Assembly (NCBI RefSeq): GCF_020037125.1
Contig: NZ_JAIQDG010000002.1
Coordinates: 248,001-312,000 of the forward strand
DNA from: Myxococcus sp. RHSTA-1-4
GTDB taxonomy: Bacteria > Myxococcota > Myxococcia > Myxococcales > Myxococcaceae
Direction of reading: 5' to 3'
DNA length: 64,000 bases
The position numbers were made by a program, and so were the translations under genes. The notes under the pieces were generated by a model that did not search any database, had not been told where the DNA came from, and saw only the letters and a list, made by a program, of their open reading frames with translations. Positions 1 to 7,757 of this stretch are shown here, in pieces. Each line of letters starts with the position of its first letter. Position 1 is the first letter of the stretch.

Positions 1-329
1 GCGGCTCGGGGGCTGACAGTCCGGGCCGGGGGGGCAGGGCCCATGAGCGGTGAGAGCATGACCGGCCACGCGGAATGGAAGTTCCATTCCGGGCCTGGAC
101 GGCTCGGGGGCATGCCGGGGAGGCGGGGCCGATGAATGGAGAGCGCCCGGAAGGCCGTTCGGAACGGACGCTCCATTCCAGACCTGCGCGGCGGGGGGAC
201 ATGGCGGGAAAGCGGAGGCTGGGTCCTCGCGCGCCCTCAGGCGCCGGGCACTCCGAGCATGTCGGAGATGCCGTTCCTGCGACTGCGCGGCCGAAGTGGC
301 TTCGCGGCAGGACTCATCCGCGTCCTGAA
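1..329. other. Non-coding left edge with palindromic elements
   Basis: No convincing gene was found here. Open frames exist on both strands but have no recognisable domain, no ribosome site and low-complexity Arg/Gly/Pro content typical of shadow frames in GC-rich DNA. The stretch contains two copies of a palindromic element (separate entry) and runs up to the stop codon of the LysR gene at 330. Confidence 0.6.
63..207. repeat. 19-bp palindromic repeat, two copies
   Basis: Two hairpin elements of the form GGAATGGA-N3-TCCATTCC lie at 72-90 (exact arms, loop AGT) and 161-179 (one arm mismatch, GGAACGGA). Flanking bases such as GGCCACGC before the first copy match, in inverted orientation, the flanks of the three-copy array at 28546-28761. 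This is therefore a dispersed repeat family rather than a chance hairpin. Function unknown; it sits between genes in both places. Confidence 0.7.
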
Positions 330-1259
330 TCAGGCGGCCGAGAGCCCACGAGGCGCCGTGGACTCGAGCGCCGTGGCGAGCCGGAGCGCGGCGTCGCGGA
401 CCTCCCGCCGCCAGGCGATGCGCCAGGGCCGCCGGAGGGGGCCTGACGTGAGCCGCTTCGCGACGAGGTCCCCCTTGCCGAGGTGGGGGCTGGCAATCCA
501 CTCGGAGAGCACGGCGACCCCCATGCCCGCGCGCGCCACGTCGAGGATGGCTTCCGTGAGCGGAAGCTGCTCGAAGCGCAGCCGTGGCCGCTCGCGGCCG
601 AACACGCGTGTCATGAACCACTGCGCCTCCGCGGGTGGGGTCTGCCCCGTCAGGAGCGTGTTGGCTCGGAGGTCCTCACGCGTCAGTGCCTCGCGTGACG
701 CCAGCGGATGCGACGCCGACATGATGAAGGCGACCTCGTCGGAGAAGATCTGCCGCTCCTCCAGACGGGCACGTGGGACGGACGACGACGTGACGAGTGC
801 GACGTCGATGTCTCCCGCCGCCAGCGCGGGGACCGGGGCCCGGGTGTGCTCCACCACCAGGGAGAGCTCCAGCCCGGGCAGGCTCCTGCGCAAGCTCACG
901 AGCGCGGACGGGAGCCAGTGGTAGGCGGTGTAGCACTCGCACACGAGCCGGATGCGGATGGGCGGGACGGCCGGCGCGCGCACCCGGTGCTCCAGGTCAC
1001 CCAGCTCAACGAGGAGGCGCGCCGCGCCGGAGACGAGCTGCTGTCCCGCCTCGGTGGGCACGAGCCCGCGAGGCGTGCGGTCGAAGAGTCGCGCGCCAAG
1101 CTTGTCCTCCGCCGCCAGCAACGCGCGGCTCACCGCCGGCTGCGTGAGGTGCAATACGGCCGCGGCCCGCGCGGTGGTGCCGGCGGAGGCCAGGGCGAGC
1201 ACCACCCGCAGGTCGCGGACGTCCAGGCGGGGGTTCGGTGGGGAGGCGATGTCTTCCAT
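330..1259 (-). CDS. LysR-family transcriptional regulator, MetR-like
   Basis: A 309-residue LysR-type regulator. Residues about 13-72 form the winged helix-turn-helix with the usual recognition-helix pattern (LTQPAVSRALLAAE). Residues about 95-295 are the periplasmic-binding-like effector domain. The start of that domain (RIRLVCECYTAYHWL) resembles MetR, whose effector is homocysteine, so a sulfur-related effector is possible but unproven. The gene is divergent from the glutathione transferase gene at 1364 with a 104-bp shared intergenic region carrying an inverted repeat, the classic arrangement for a LysR regulator controlling its neighbour. Family assignment is firm; effector and target are inference. 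Confidence 0.9.
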   Translation of the reverse strand: MEDIASPPNPRLDVRDLRVVLALASAGTTARAAAVLHLTQPAVSRALLAAEDKLGARLFDRTPRGLVPTEAGQQLVSGAARLLVELGDLEHRVRAPAVPPIRIRLVCECYTAYHWLPSALVSLRRSLPGLELSLVVEHTRAPVPALAAGDIDVALVTSSSVPRARLEERQIFSDEVAFIMSASHPLASREALTREDLRANTLLTGQTPPAEAQWFMTRVFGRERPRLRFEQLPLTEAILDVARAGMGVAVLSEWIASPHLGKGDLVAKRLTSGPLRRPWRIAWRREVRDAALRLATALESTAPRGLSAA

Positions 1260-1273
1260 GCATCGAGCCTATG

Positions 1274-1288
1274 CCAACAATGCGTTGG
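1274..1288. promoter_or_regulatory. Putative LysR operator in divergent promoter region
   Basis: Perfect dyad CCAAC-N5-GTTGG centred between the divergent LysR and glutathione transferase genes, 14 bp upstream of the LysR start. Position and symmetry fit a LysR autoregulatory site. No binding data. Confidence 0.45.
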
Positions 1289-1363
1289 ATGCATGGGCCC
1301 CGAATGCGCACTGTTGCGCCCGTTCCCATGGCGGGAACGAGAACGCACCCCTGGAGTCAATCC

Positions 1364-2002
1364 ATGCAGCTCTATTTCTCGCCCCTGTCCTGCTCGATGG
1401 CGACCCGCATCTGCCTGTATGAGGCCGGCGTGGAGGCGACGTACATCGAGGTCGACCCGAAGACGAAGCGTACGCACGAAGGCCAGGACTTCCGGGAGGT
1501 CCATCCGCTCGGCCTCGTCCCGGCACTCCGCACCCAGGACGGCGACGTCCTCACGGAGAACGCCGCCATCCTGCAGTACGTGGCCGACTCCCACCCTCGG
1601 GCGAACCTCGCTCCGGCCGACAGCCGTGGCCGCTCGCGGCTGCATCAGTGGCTGTGCTTCATCGGCACGGAGCTGCACAAGGCGCTCTTCATGCCGCTGC
1701 TCGACGCGAAGGCTCCCGAGGGCGCGAGGGCCTACGCGCTGGAGAAGGGGACGTCGCGTCTCGACTACCTGGAGAAGCACCTGACCGGCCGCGAGTTCCT
1801 GCTCGACCGCTTCAGCGTCGCCGATGCGTACCTGGTCACGGTGCTGAACTGGTGCATGGTGACGCCCGTCGACTTGAAGAAGTGGCCGGCGATCAGCGCC
1901 TATCACGCGCGCCTGAGGACGCGGCCGAGCATCGCGAAGGCCTTCGCGGAGGAGCGGGTGCTCTACGAGGCGGAGGTGAAGCGGCACAAGCTCAGCGCAT
2001 GA
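1364..2002 (+). CDS. Glutathione S-transferase, beta-class (GstA-like)
   Basis: A 212-residue cytosolic glutathione transferase, expected to conjugate or otherwise use glutathione on electrophiles. Residues 1-80 are the thioredoxin-fold domain: MQLYFSPLSC start, Cys10 at the position of the beta-class catalytic Cys, cis-Pro in GLVPAL, and the glutathione-gamma-glutamyl contact ENAAI. Residues about 88-205 are the helical C-terminal domain with the ELHKALF and FSVADAYL signatures seen in E. coli GstA. The ATG at 1364 was chosen because upstream in-frame starts would add 42 residues in front of the fold. Divergent from the LysR gene, which probably regulates it. Ends 30 bp before the convergent clpP. 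Confidence 0.9.
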   Translation: MQLYFSPLSCSMATRICLYEAGVEATYIEVDPKTKRTHEGQDFREVHPLGLVPALRTQDGDVLTENAAILQYVADSHPRANLAPADSRGRSRLHQWLCFIGTELHKALFMPLLDAKAPEGARAYALEKGTSRLDYLEKHLTGREFLLDRFSVADAYLVTVLNWCMVTPVDLKKWPAISAYHARLRTRPSIAKAFAEERVLYEAEVKRHKLSA

Positions 2003-2032
2003 GCGCGGCGGTGGGGGAGGGCGCGGCGTCCG

Positions 2033-2641
2033 CTACCGGGGCTCCGGCACCTTCGTCGACGTGGGGAGGCGCTCGAGCACCTCGTCGATGACGCCGTACT
2101 GCCGGGCCTCCTCGGCGCTCAGGTAGTAGTCGCGCTCGGTGTCCCTGGCGATGCGCTCGACGGTGTGTCCGGTGTGCTTCTGGATGATGCCGTTGACGTG
2201 GCCCTTGAGGCGCAGGATTTCGCGCGCCTGGATTTCGATGTCCGTGGCCTGACCCCGCGCGCCGCCGTGGGGCTGGTGCATCATGATGCGCGCGTTCGGC
2301 AGGGCGTAGCGCCGTCCCTTCGCCCCCGACAACAGGAGCACCGCGCTCATGCTGGCCGCCTGCCCCACGCAGATGGTGGACACCGGCGCGCGCACGTACT
2401 GCATGGTGTCGTAGATGGCCAGCCCCGCCGTGACGACGCCGCCCGGCGAGTTGATGTAGAGGTTGATGGGCTTCTCCGGGTCCTCGCTCTCCAGGAAGAG
2501 CAGCTGGGCGACGATGATGTTCGCCACATCGTCGTTGACCTCCGTGCCCAGCATGATGATGCGGTCCTTGAGAAGCCGGCTGTACAGGTCGTACGTCCGC
2601 TCGCCGCGGTGCGTCTGCTCGATGACGTAGGGGATGTTCAT
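2033..2641 (-). CDS. clpP: ATP-dependent Clp protease proteolytic subunit ClpP
   Basis: A 202-residue serine protease subunit that forms a tetradecameric barrel and degrades substrates unfolded by ClpX or ClpA. The catalytic triad is Ser97 (in GQAASMSA), His122 (MMHQPHGG) and Asp171 (DTERDYYL). The INSPGG oxyanion/handle motif is at about 63-68. The length is normal for ClpP. The residue after the nucleophile region is Ser (ASMSA) where ASMGA is usual, so this may be one of several divergent paralogues common in myxobacteria. No clpX or tig is adjacent, so it is not the canonical tig-clpP-clpX locus. A GAGG ribosome site lies about 8 bp upstream of the ATG. Confidence 0.95.
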   Translation of the reverse strand: MNIPYVIEQTHRGERTYDLYSRLLKDRIIMLGTEVNDDVANIIVAQLLFLESEDPEKPINLYINSPGGVVTAGLAIYDTMQYVRAPVSTICVGQAASMSAVLLLSGAKGRRYALPNARIMMHQPHGGARGQATDIEIQAREILRLKGHVNGIIQKHTGHTVERIARDTERDYYLSAEEARQYGVIDEVLERLPTSTKVPEPR

Positions 2642-2680
2642 CGCACTGCCTCGGTCAGGTGAGGGGAAGGACTCACTTCG

Positions 2681-3229
2681 TCATGCCGCGCGGCGGAGCA
2701 CGTGCCAGCGGGCCGCCGTGTGTGGCCGCCGGCCAACCGTCACTCGCTGCCGGCTCCGTGCGGCCCTGCGCGAGCGCGTACGGCCGCCGGCCAGCGCCGC
2801 ATCGAGGTACGACGCGAGGGCATCGAGGGCGCGGTGCGAGTCAGCCGTGCCGTGGGCCATCGCGCACACGGGTGCACTCCAGTGCGTGAGGACCAGCCGG
2901 ACCTTCTCACCCCGGGGCACGAGCTCGAGGGTGACCTCCGAGTGGGGCGTCGTCGCGTCGCTCCAGGTGAAGGAGAGCACGCGAGGCGGCTCGCACCGGG
3001 TCACCACGCCCTGCACGATGCGCCCCGAGGGCCGCTGCTCGGTGCCCTCCGTGCGGAGGGGCTCCAACTCGACGCGGCCTCCCTCGCGCAGTTCGAGCCG
3101 AGAGACGCCGAGCCACTCGGCCAGCAACTCCGGTTCGGTCAGGTAGCGCCAGACGTACTCCTGTGAGCCAGGGAGCAGGCGCTCGAGGCGCACGCGGCGC
3201 GAGTCGGGAGGCGGAGCGGAGGGGCTCAA
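2681..3229 (-). CDS. SRPBCC/AHSA1-family protein
   Basis: About 182 residues, START-like helix-grip fold of the activator-of-Hsp90-homologue (SRPBCC) family. Recognisable features are the N-terminal strand RRVRLERLL, the helix EYVWRYLTEPELLAEWLG, then a beta-rich core with PRVLSFTWSD and a closing region VRLVLTHW with a long C-terminal helix. The fold binds hydrophobic ligands; the ligand is unknown. I place the start at a TTG (3229) whose bases overlap the TGA stop of the preceding ArsR gene (TTGA), giving translational coupling; no ATG lies nearby in frame. The last 30 or so residues are Arg-rich and not part of the fold. ArsR/SRPBCC pairs are a recurrent regulator plus stress-protein arrangement. 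Confidence 0.8.
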   Translation of the reverse strand: MSPSAPPPDSRRVRLERLLPGSQEYVWRYLTEPELLAEWLGVSRLELREGGRVELEPLRTEGTEQRPSGRIVQGVVTRCEPPRVLSFTWSDATTPHSEVTLELVPRGEKVRLVLTHWSAPVCAMAHGTADSHRALDALASYLDAALAGGRTRSRRAARSRQRVTVGRRPHTAARWHVLRRAA

Positions 3230-3552
3230 GTGGGTCTCCGTTTCTTCTTTTCGGGGTTGGCTACCAGTCGCTTTTCGAGCACATCGAGGCGCTCGCTCCA
3301 GAAGCCCCGGATGCGGTGGACCCAGTCTTCGAGTTCCTCGAGGCCGGTGGGGTCGAGCGCGTAGATGCGCCGCTGGGCCTCGGCGCGCACCTGGACCAGG
3401 TGCGCCTCCTTCAGGACCTTCAGGTGCTGGGAGATGGCGGGCGCGCTGATGTCGAAGCACTCGCCCAGTTCTCCGGCCGAGCGCTCGCCCTCGGCGAGCA
3501 ACTCCACGATGCGCCGGCGCGTGGGGTCGGAGAGGGCAATGAAGGTGAGCAC
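3226..3552 (-). CDS. ArsR-family (SmtB/ArsR) transcriptional repressor
   Basis: A 108-residue winged-helix repressor. The N-terminus LSDPTRRRIVELL and the recognition helix ISAPAISQHLKVLKEAHLV are typical of the ArsR subgroup encoded beside SRPBCC proteins. The metal-binding CxC pattern of true arsenic or zinc sensors is absent, so it probably does not sense metals. The start is a GTG at 3552. A -10-like TTAAAT and a -35-like TTGCGC place transcription initiation at or next to the GTG with no room for a ribosome site, suggesting a leaderless mRNA. The putative operator at 3562-3577 lies directly on this promoter, fitting autorepression. First gene of a two-gene coupled operon. Confidence 0.9.
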   Translation of the reverse strand: MLTFIALSDPTRRRIVELLAEGERSAGELGECFDISAPAISQHLKVLKEAHLVQVRAEAQRRIYALDPTGLEELEDWVHRIRGFWSERLDVLEKRLVANPEKKKRRPT

Positions 3553-3561
3553 CCCTGCTAT

Positions 3562-3577
3562 TTAAGTCCGGACCTAA
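3562..3577. promoter_or_regulatory. Putative ArsR operator over promoter
   Basis: Near-perfect 16-bp palindrome TTAAGTCC-GGACCTAA (7 of 8 pairs) 10 bp upstream of the arsR GTG, between the -35-like and -10-like hexamers. Geometry fits simple autorepression by the ArsR protein. Confidence 0.5.
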
Positions 3578-4041
3578 TTAAGCGCAATCTTAAATGACTC
3601 GGCGTTCCAGCCCAGGAGGCCAGCCACTGGATGAGGGGGAGGGATGGCGGGGTAGTAGCACCCGCCTCTGTACACGTAGCCGGTCTCGTCGCAGTCCTTC
3701 GCGTCCACTGCAAGCTTGAGCCAGCAGCCGCCATTGATGGGCGTGTGCGCCCTGCTGGGACACCGACCGTTCGCATCTGGTCGTTTCTGCCCGGGGAGGG
3801 GTTTCTGCGGCAGCTCGTTCGTAGCGGCCGAGCCCGACCCTGCCGCACCCAGTCCGACCACCACCATCCACGGCAACAGGGCGCGCTGGAGCGGGTAGGG
3901 CACCAAACGCGAAGTGGCCGATTGGACGCCAACGGACGGCGACCTTTTCCCACGGAGGTGAGGCCCATTCACTTGCGGGCCAGCATGCGGACGGACCTGC
4001 TCCATCGTTTCGGACACCTTGGAAGGGAATGCCAGGCTCAT
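3574..4041 (-). CDS. Hypothetical protein: orphan copy of kinase C-terminal Cys tail
   Basis: An open frame of about 155 residues that starts 4 bp after the stop of the Ser/Thr kinase gene (4046). Its last 70 residues repeat the extracytoplasmic tail of the two Ser/Thr kinases in this window: PGQKRPDANGRCPS, then PINGGCWLKL, a DAKDCDE stretch and YVYRGGCYYP, with the same four Cys. Ahead of it is a hydrophobic segment (PWMVVVGLGAAGSGSA) at the place of the kinase membrane anchor. It may be a coupled small membrane protein or the remnant of a third kinase that lost its catalytic domain. The N-terminal half has no recognisable feature. No clear ribosome site, so expression would depend on coupling to the kinase. 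Confidence 0.45.
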   Translation of the reverse strand: MSLAFPSKVSETMEQVRPHAGPQVNGPHLRGKRSPSVGVQSATSRLVPYPLQRALLPWMVVVGLGAAGSGSAATNELPQKPLPGQKRPDANGRCPSRAHTPINGGCWLKLAVDAKDCDETGYVYRGGCYYPAIPPPHPVAGLLGWNAESFKIALN

Positions 4042-4045
4042 CGGG

Positions 4046-5479
4046 CTATGGGGTGTTGCCGTCAGATTGCTCCGCAGGACTTGAGGTGGGAGGGCGTGCC
4101 GGTGGGAAGGCAGCCGTGTAACACACTCCCTTGTAGACGATGTCACCATCGGGACATTCCTTCGCGTCCACAGCCAGTCTCTTCCAACATCCACCATTGA
4201 TGGGAACCAGCGACCGGGGGCACCGGCCAATGGCATCCTGCCGGATTTGTCCGGGGACAAGCCTGGGGGGCTGGTCTTCGCTAATGGTCGACCAGACGGA
4301 CGGGACCCGTGTGGAAGACACCGGGGCTGTCAGCGCCGTATCTCCGACGGCCACGGTGCCGCCATCCTTCGTGTCGTCGGTTGCTGAAGCGTGCTCCTTC
4401 TCGGCTTCCTCATTGGGATGCGCGCTCAACATCCATCCGATTCCAAGCGCCAACGCCCCCCCCAGGCCGGCTGCCGTGAGCCAGGAGCGCCTGGGGTGCG
4501 GAGTCTCTCGATGCACGGCGTGCGGTAGGGCCGCCTGGGTGGCCACGGGTCGAGGTGCCTCCCGGACGAAGAGGGGCACATCCGCCTCCGGCCCCACCTC
4601 TCGCGCGGCCTGCTCCAGCGCCTCGGCCAGTTCGCGGGCAGTGCCGCGTGCCTCGGGGCTCGCGGAGAGCATCCGGGACGTCAGCTCACTCAGCGCCTCG
4701 TGGCAGCGGGAGTTGAGCGCTCGAGGAGAGGGGGCTGCGGCTCCCTCCCCGTGCTTGAAACGGGCCGACGGGTCCATCGGGTCCAGGCCGTAAGGGTACT
4801 CGTCGGTCACCAGCCGGAAGGCGGTGACGCCAAGCGCGAAGACATCATCCGCGGGCCCGGGGGCGTACGGCACGGCGGAGTCCCGGAAGGGGAGCTTCAC
4901 GGAGCGCCAGGCCTCGGGCGAGCGATAGGGCGGAGTGCCGGGAGGGAGGGGATGCCACGTCAGCGTGGCGGCACCGATGTAGTGCCCGGAGCCGAAGTCG
5001 GTCAGGAAAACCCGGCCATCCGCATCGCTGACGAGGACGTTGTCACCTTTGACGTCCCGGTGCACGCCGCCCGCGGCATGGGTCGCCGCCAAAGCCCCCG
5101 CGAGGCTGGCGAGGACGTGGAGCACCTGCCGCGAGGTGGGCCGTTGCTCCAGCGCCCAGTCATACAGCGACGCGCCTTCCACCAGTTCCATCGTGAGGTA
5201 CGGGTAGCTGGGGCCCTCTGGCTGCTGCCAGACGCCATGGTCCACGAGGCGGGGGACGTTGGGGTGGCGGATGCGAGAGAGGAGCTCCACCTCCCGAGCG
5301 AAGCGGTCATCCCGGGGGTGCAGGGCCACCTTGAGTGCAACGGGGCGCGAGCCCGCCTCCGCCCCGACGGCCCGGTAGACGGCGCCGTAGGCGCCCAGGC
5401 CGCGGCGCTCCACCACGCACCATGAGCCCACCCTCGTACCCCGGGGAAGGCGCGCTGGATTCAGGTGGCGAGTCTGCAT
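4046..5479 (-). CDS. Membrane-anchored Ser/Thr protein kinase (copy 1)
   Basis: A 477-residue Hanks-type kinase. Cytoplasmic catalytic domain at residues 15-290: glycine loop GLGAYGAVY, ATP-binding Lys50 (VALK), catalytic HRD at 140-142 (GGVHRDVKGDNVL), DFG at 161-163 and a SPEAW motif. All catalytic residues are present. One transmembrane helix at about 332-352, then an extracytoplasmic tail with the four-Cys PINGGCW module. The ATG at 5479 is preceded by GTGAGG at 7-bp spacing; a GTG four codons earlier lacks this support. The paralogue at 26914-28350 is almost identical outside the linker and tail. Substrate unknown; in myxobacteria such kinases commonly act in development or stress signalling. 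Confidence 0.93.
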   Translation of the reverse strand: MQTRHLNPARLPRGTRVGSWCVVERRGLGAYGAVYRAVGAEAGSRPVALKVALHPRDDRFAREVELLSRIRHPNVPRLVDHGVWQQPEGPSYPYLTMELVEGASLYDWALEQRPTSRQVLHVLASLAGALAATHAAGGVHRDVKGDNVLVSDADGRVFLTDFGSGHYIGAATLTWHPLPPGTPPYRSPEAWRSVKLPFRDSAVPYAPGPADDVFALGVTAFRLVTDEYPYGLDPMDPSARFKHGEGAAAPSPRALNSRCHEALSELTSRMLSASPEARGTARELAEALEQAAREVGPEADVPLFVREAPRPVATQAALPHAVHRETPHPRRSWLTAAGLGGALALGIGWMLSAHPNEEAEKEHASATDDTKDGGTVAVGDTALTAPVSSTRVPSVWSTISEDQPPRLVPGQIRQDAIGRCPRSLVPINGGCWKRLAVDAKECPDGDIVYKGVCYTAAFPPARPPTSSPAEQSDGNTP

Positions 5480-5524
5480 GAGGTGCCTCACGGGGAAATG
5501 CGCGGTCCGCTCCGCGCCCCGGGA

Positions 5525-5543
5525 GACTACTCGGAGAGTAGTC
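5525..5543. promoter_or_regulatory. Inverted repeat upstream of Ser/Thr kinase
   Basis: Perfect dyad GACTACTC-GGA-GAGTAGTC, 46-64 bp upstream of the kinase ATG and inside the divergent intergenic region with the GNAT gene. The matching region upstream of kinase copy 2 retains the GAGACTACTC half only. Candidate operator; no regulator assigned. Confidence 0.35.
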
Positions 5544-5658
5544 CGGTGTCAGCCCAATCCCCTGGGTGGACGTGTCGCCTTGGTGGGCGTTTTCACAGCC
5601 GCCCTCCCCAACCGTCTGAAGACAGACCGTGGAACGCGGGCTCCCGCACGGACGGGCC

Positions 5659-6321
5659 ATGTCGAATCAGGAACTCCTCCTCTTCCTCGTGCTCATTCAA
5701 GTCATGCAACGACTTCGACAGCCGCCTCCGTCTTCCGGGCCTCGCGTGCCCCCCTCGGGCCCCAAGCCTCCCGTCCCCGCGCCACCTCCGGCGCGCCCGC
5801 GTCCCACCGGAGCGATGCTCCCCCCCATGACGGCCGCGCAGTCGCTGTGGCCCACTCCCAGGGGGGCCGCGTCCGCCTGGCCACTTCCGCGTCCACCTCC
5901 CGTGCCGCCGCCAACCGTCGTCGTGTGCGAAGCCGGGACTGACTCCGTGGGCCGCGTGCGCGTCAGTCCCAGCGGCCCGAGCTCCATCCACATCGAGGAC
6001 CTCGTCGTCCAGCAGCCCCATCGTGGCCAGGGGCTCGGAGCGCGGTTGCTTGCCGCGGCGTTCGAGCTGGGCCGGCGCTGGGGGCGGGGGAGGGCGTGGC
6101 TCGAGGCGGATGACACGGGCTCGGGCCGTCTCATCGAGTGGTATCGGCGGCTCGGATTCCAGCCCGCCGGCAGGGGACCTCATGGCCGTCCCCTCCTGGA
6201 GGCCCGCGCCGCGCGTGCGCTGCCCGTCATCCGGCGGGAGCTCGAAACCCAGGCTGGGGGGAGGCCCAGCTACACCCTCCGCGCCGTCCCCGTGACACCG
6301 GCGACGCGGACCCACCCATGA
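5659..6321 (+). CDS. GNAT-family N-acetyltransferase with Pro-rich N-terminus
   Basis: About 220 residues. The first 90 are a short hydrophobic helix followed by low-complexity Pro-rich sequence. Residues about 95-180 carry a GCN5-type acetyl-CoA binding core: IHIEDLVVQQPHRGQGLGARLL contains the RxxGxG pyrophosphate loop, and IEWYRRLGF is the usual final strand/helix. The substrate cannot be predicted. ATG 5659 precedes the SNQELLLF helix; a GTG 30 bp upstream is an alternative. The stop overlaps an ATG (ATGA at 6318-6321) of the next gene, so this protein is translationally linked to the PatG-like and DUF4157 proteins. Confidence 0.8.
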   Translation: MSNQELLLFLVLIQVMQRLRQPPPSSGPRVPPSGPKPPVPAPPPARPRPTGAMLPPMTAAQSLWPTPRGAASAWPLPRPPPVPPPTVVVCEAGTDSVGRVRVSPSGPSSIHIEDLVVQQPHRGQGLGARLLAAAFELGRRWGRGRAWLEADDTGSGRLIEWYRRLGFQPAGRGPHGRPLLEARAARALPVIRRELETQAGGRPSYTLRAVPVTPATRTHP

Positions 6322-6329
6322 GAGGCAAC

Positions 6330-7211
6330 ATGCAGCGCAATACCGACCGTTCGTCCACCCGCGAGGGCGCCGTGGTGCAGTACTCGGAGCGCGAGGGCAC
6401 GTTTGGCTACGTCTATGCCATCGGCAAGCTCCGGGCCGTCTTCCCCAGCAAGGACCTCGAGAAGGAGTACCAGCAGCTCCTCACCCCGGATGACGCGCGC
6501 GCCGCCACCGAGGAGCAGCGGCTCTACAACGTGCTCAGCCGGCCCGAGAACGTGTTCCTCGCGCGGGAGATGGCCTGGATTTTCGAAATCCAGGACGTCG
6601 CCACCTACGTCCTCCAGCCGCGCTCGTCCGTCGAGCTCCAGTCCATGGTGGAGGCCATCAAGCCCGATGACCCGACGCAGCTCGAATACGACGTCATCAT
6701 CGGCACCCAGGAGCCCATCTCCGGAGTGAACGTCGACCTGCCGGCGGTCATCGTCAACCGGCTGTATCACTTCACCGCGAAGGGCTTCTCCGAGAGCATC
6801 CCCCTCCCGACGGGCATCTCGCAGATGCCCACCGGCACGGCCAAGGACCAGGCCACGGCCTCGTTCCGCGCGCTGGTGCTCGCCATCTTCCAGGACATGC
6901 TGCAGCTCGCCGACAACACGGGCGATGCCGAGAAGCACCGGGCCCTCAACTACGTGAGCCTCAACTATCCGGACATCTATGCGCTCAAGTGGCAGCCGTC
7001 CGGTCCGGGCAGCTCGGGCCTCAACGACCTGCTGAACTTCACCGGTGTCGAGGTGCGGCACTCTCCGCTGAGCAACGCGCGGACCATCATGGACGTCATC
7101 TTCAACTACACGAGCACCACGGGCGTGGTCTCCCGCTACTACACCACCGTCGACGTCACCGGTCAGTTCCCCTTCCTGGTGACGCGGCTCCAGCCCTACT
7201 TCGAGCGCTGA
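6330..7211 (+). CDS. Free-standing PatG C-terminal-like domain protein
   Basis: About 293 residues, resembling throughout the C-terminal domain of subtilisin-like cyanobactin maturation proteases (PatG C-terminal/DUF region). Diagnostic stretches are FGYVYAIGKL near the N-terminus, LAREMAWIFEIQDVATYVLQPR, the YDVIIGTQEPIS segment, HRALNYVSLNYPDIY and the ending FPFLVTRLQPYFER. In PatG this domain follows the S8 protease; here no protease domain is attached and none is nearby, so it is a stand-alone module of unknown activity. ATG 6330 has GAGAGG just upstream; ATG 6318, overlapping the GNAT stop, is the alternative. It lies between GNAT and DUF4157 genes in a tight three-gene operon. Recognition is from memory of the family, not a search. 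Confidence 0.75.
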   Translation: MQRNTDRSSTREGAVVQYSEREGTFGYVYAIGKLRAVFPSKDLEKEYQQLLTPDDARAATEEQRLYNVLSRPENVFLAREMAWIFEIQDVATYVLQPRSSVELQSMVEAIKPDDPTQLEYDVIIGTQEPISGVNVDLPAVIVNRLYHFTAKGFSESIPLPTGISQMPTGTAKDQATASFRALVLAIFQDMLQLADNTGDAEKHRALNYVSLNYPDIYALKWQPSGPGSSGLNDLLNFTGVEVRHSPLSNARTIMDVIFNYTSTTGVVSRYYTTVDVTGQFPFLVTRLQPYFER

Positions 7212-7237
7212 CGCCAGGCGCCGTCCCGGAGGGACCG

Positions 7238-7663
<426 letters not shown>

Positions 7664-7708
7664 GTCAATCGAGCCGGTCTCCCGGCCGTTCCAGCGACGC
7701 GGTGAAAC

Positions 7709-7752
7709 ACAGCCGGTGCGAAGGGCCGACGAGGCGCCTTCGCACCGGCTGT
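7709..7752. terminator. Bidirectional terminator hairpin
   Basis: Perfect 16-bp stem (7709-7724 with 7737-7752), 12-nt loop, between convergent genes ending at 7663 and 7758. Only weak T-richness follows (CCTGTT) on the plus strand. Confidence 0.8.
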
Positions 7753-7757
7753 CCTGT

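Noticed and set aside
75..446. Short plus-strand proteins at the left edge
   Set aside because: They translate the palindromic repeats and the antisense of the LysR gene; no ribosome site or family resemblance.
2033..2641. Canonical tig-clpP-clpX-lon locus
   Set aside because: Neither tig, clpX nor lon flanks the clpP gene; it is a solitary paralogue.
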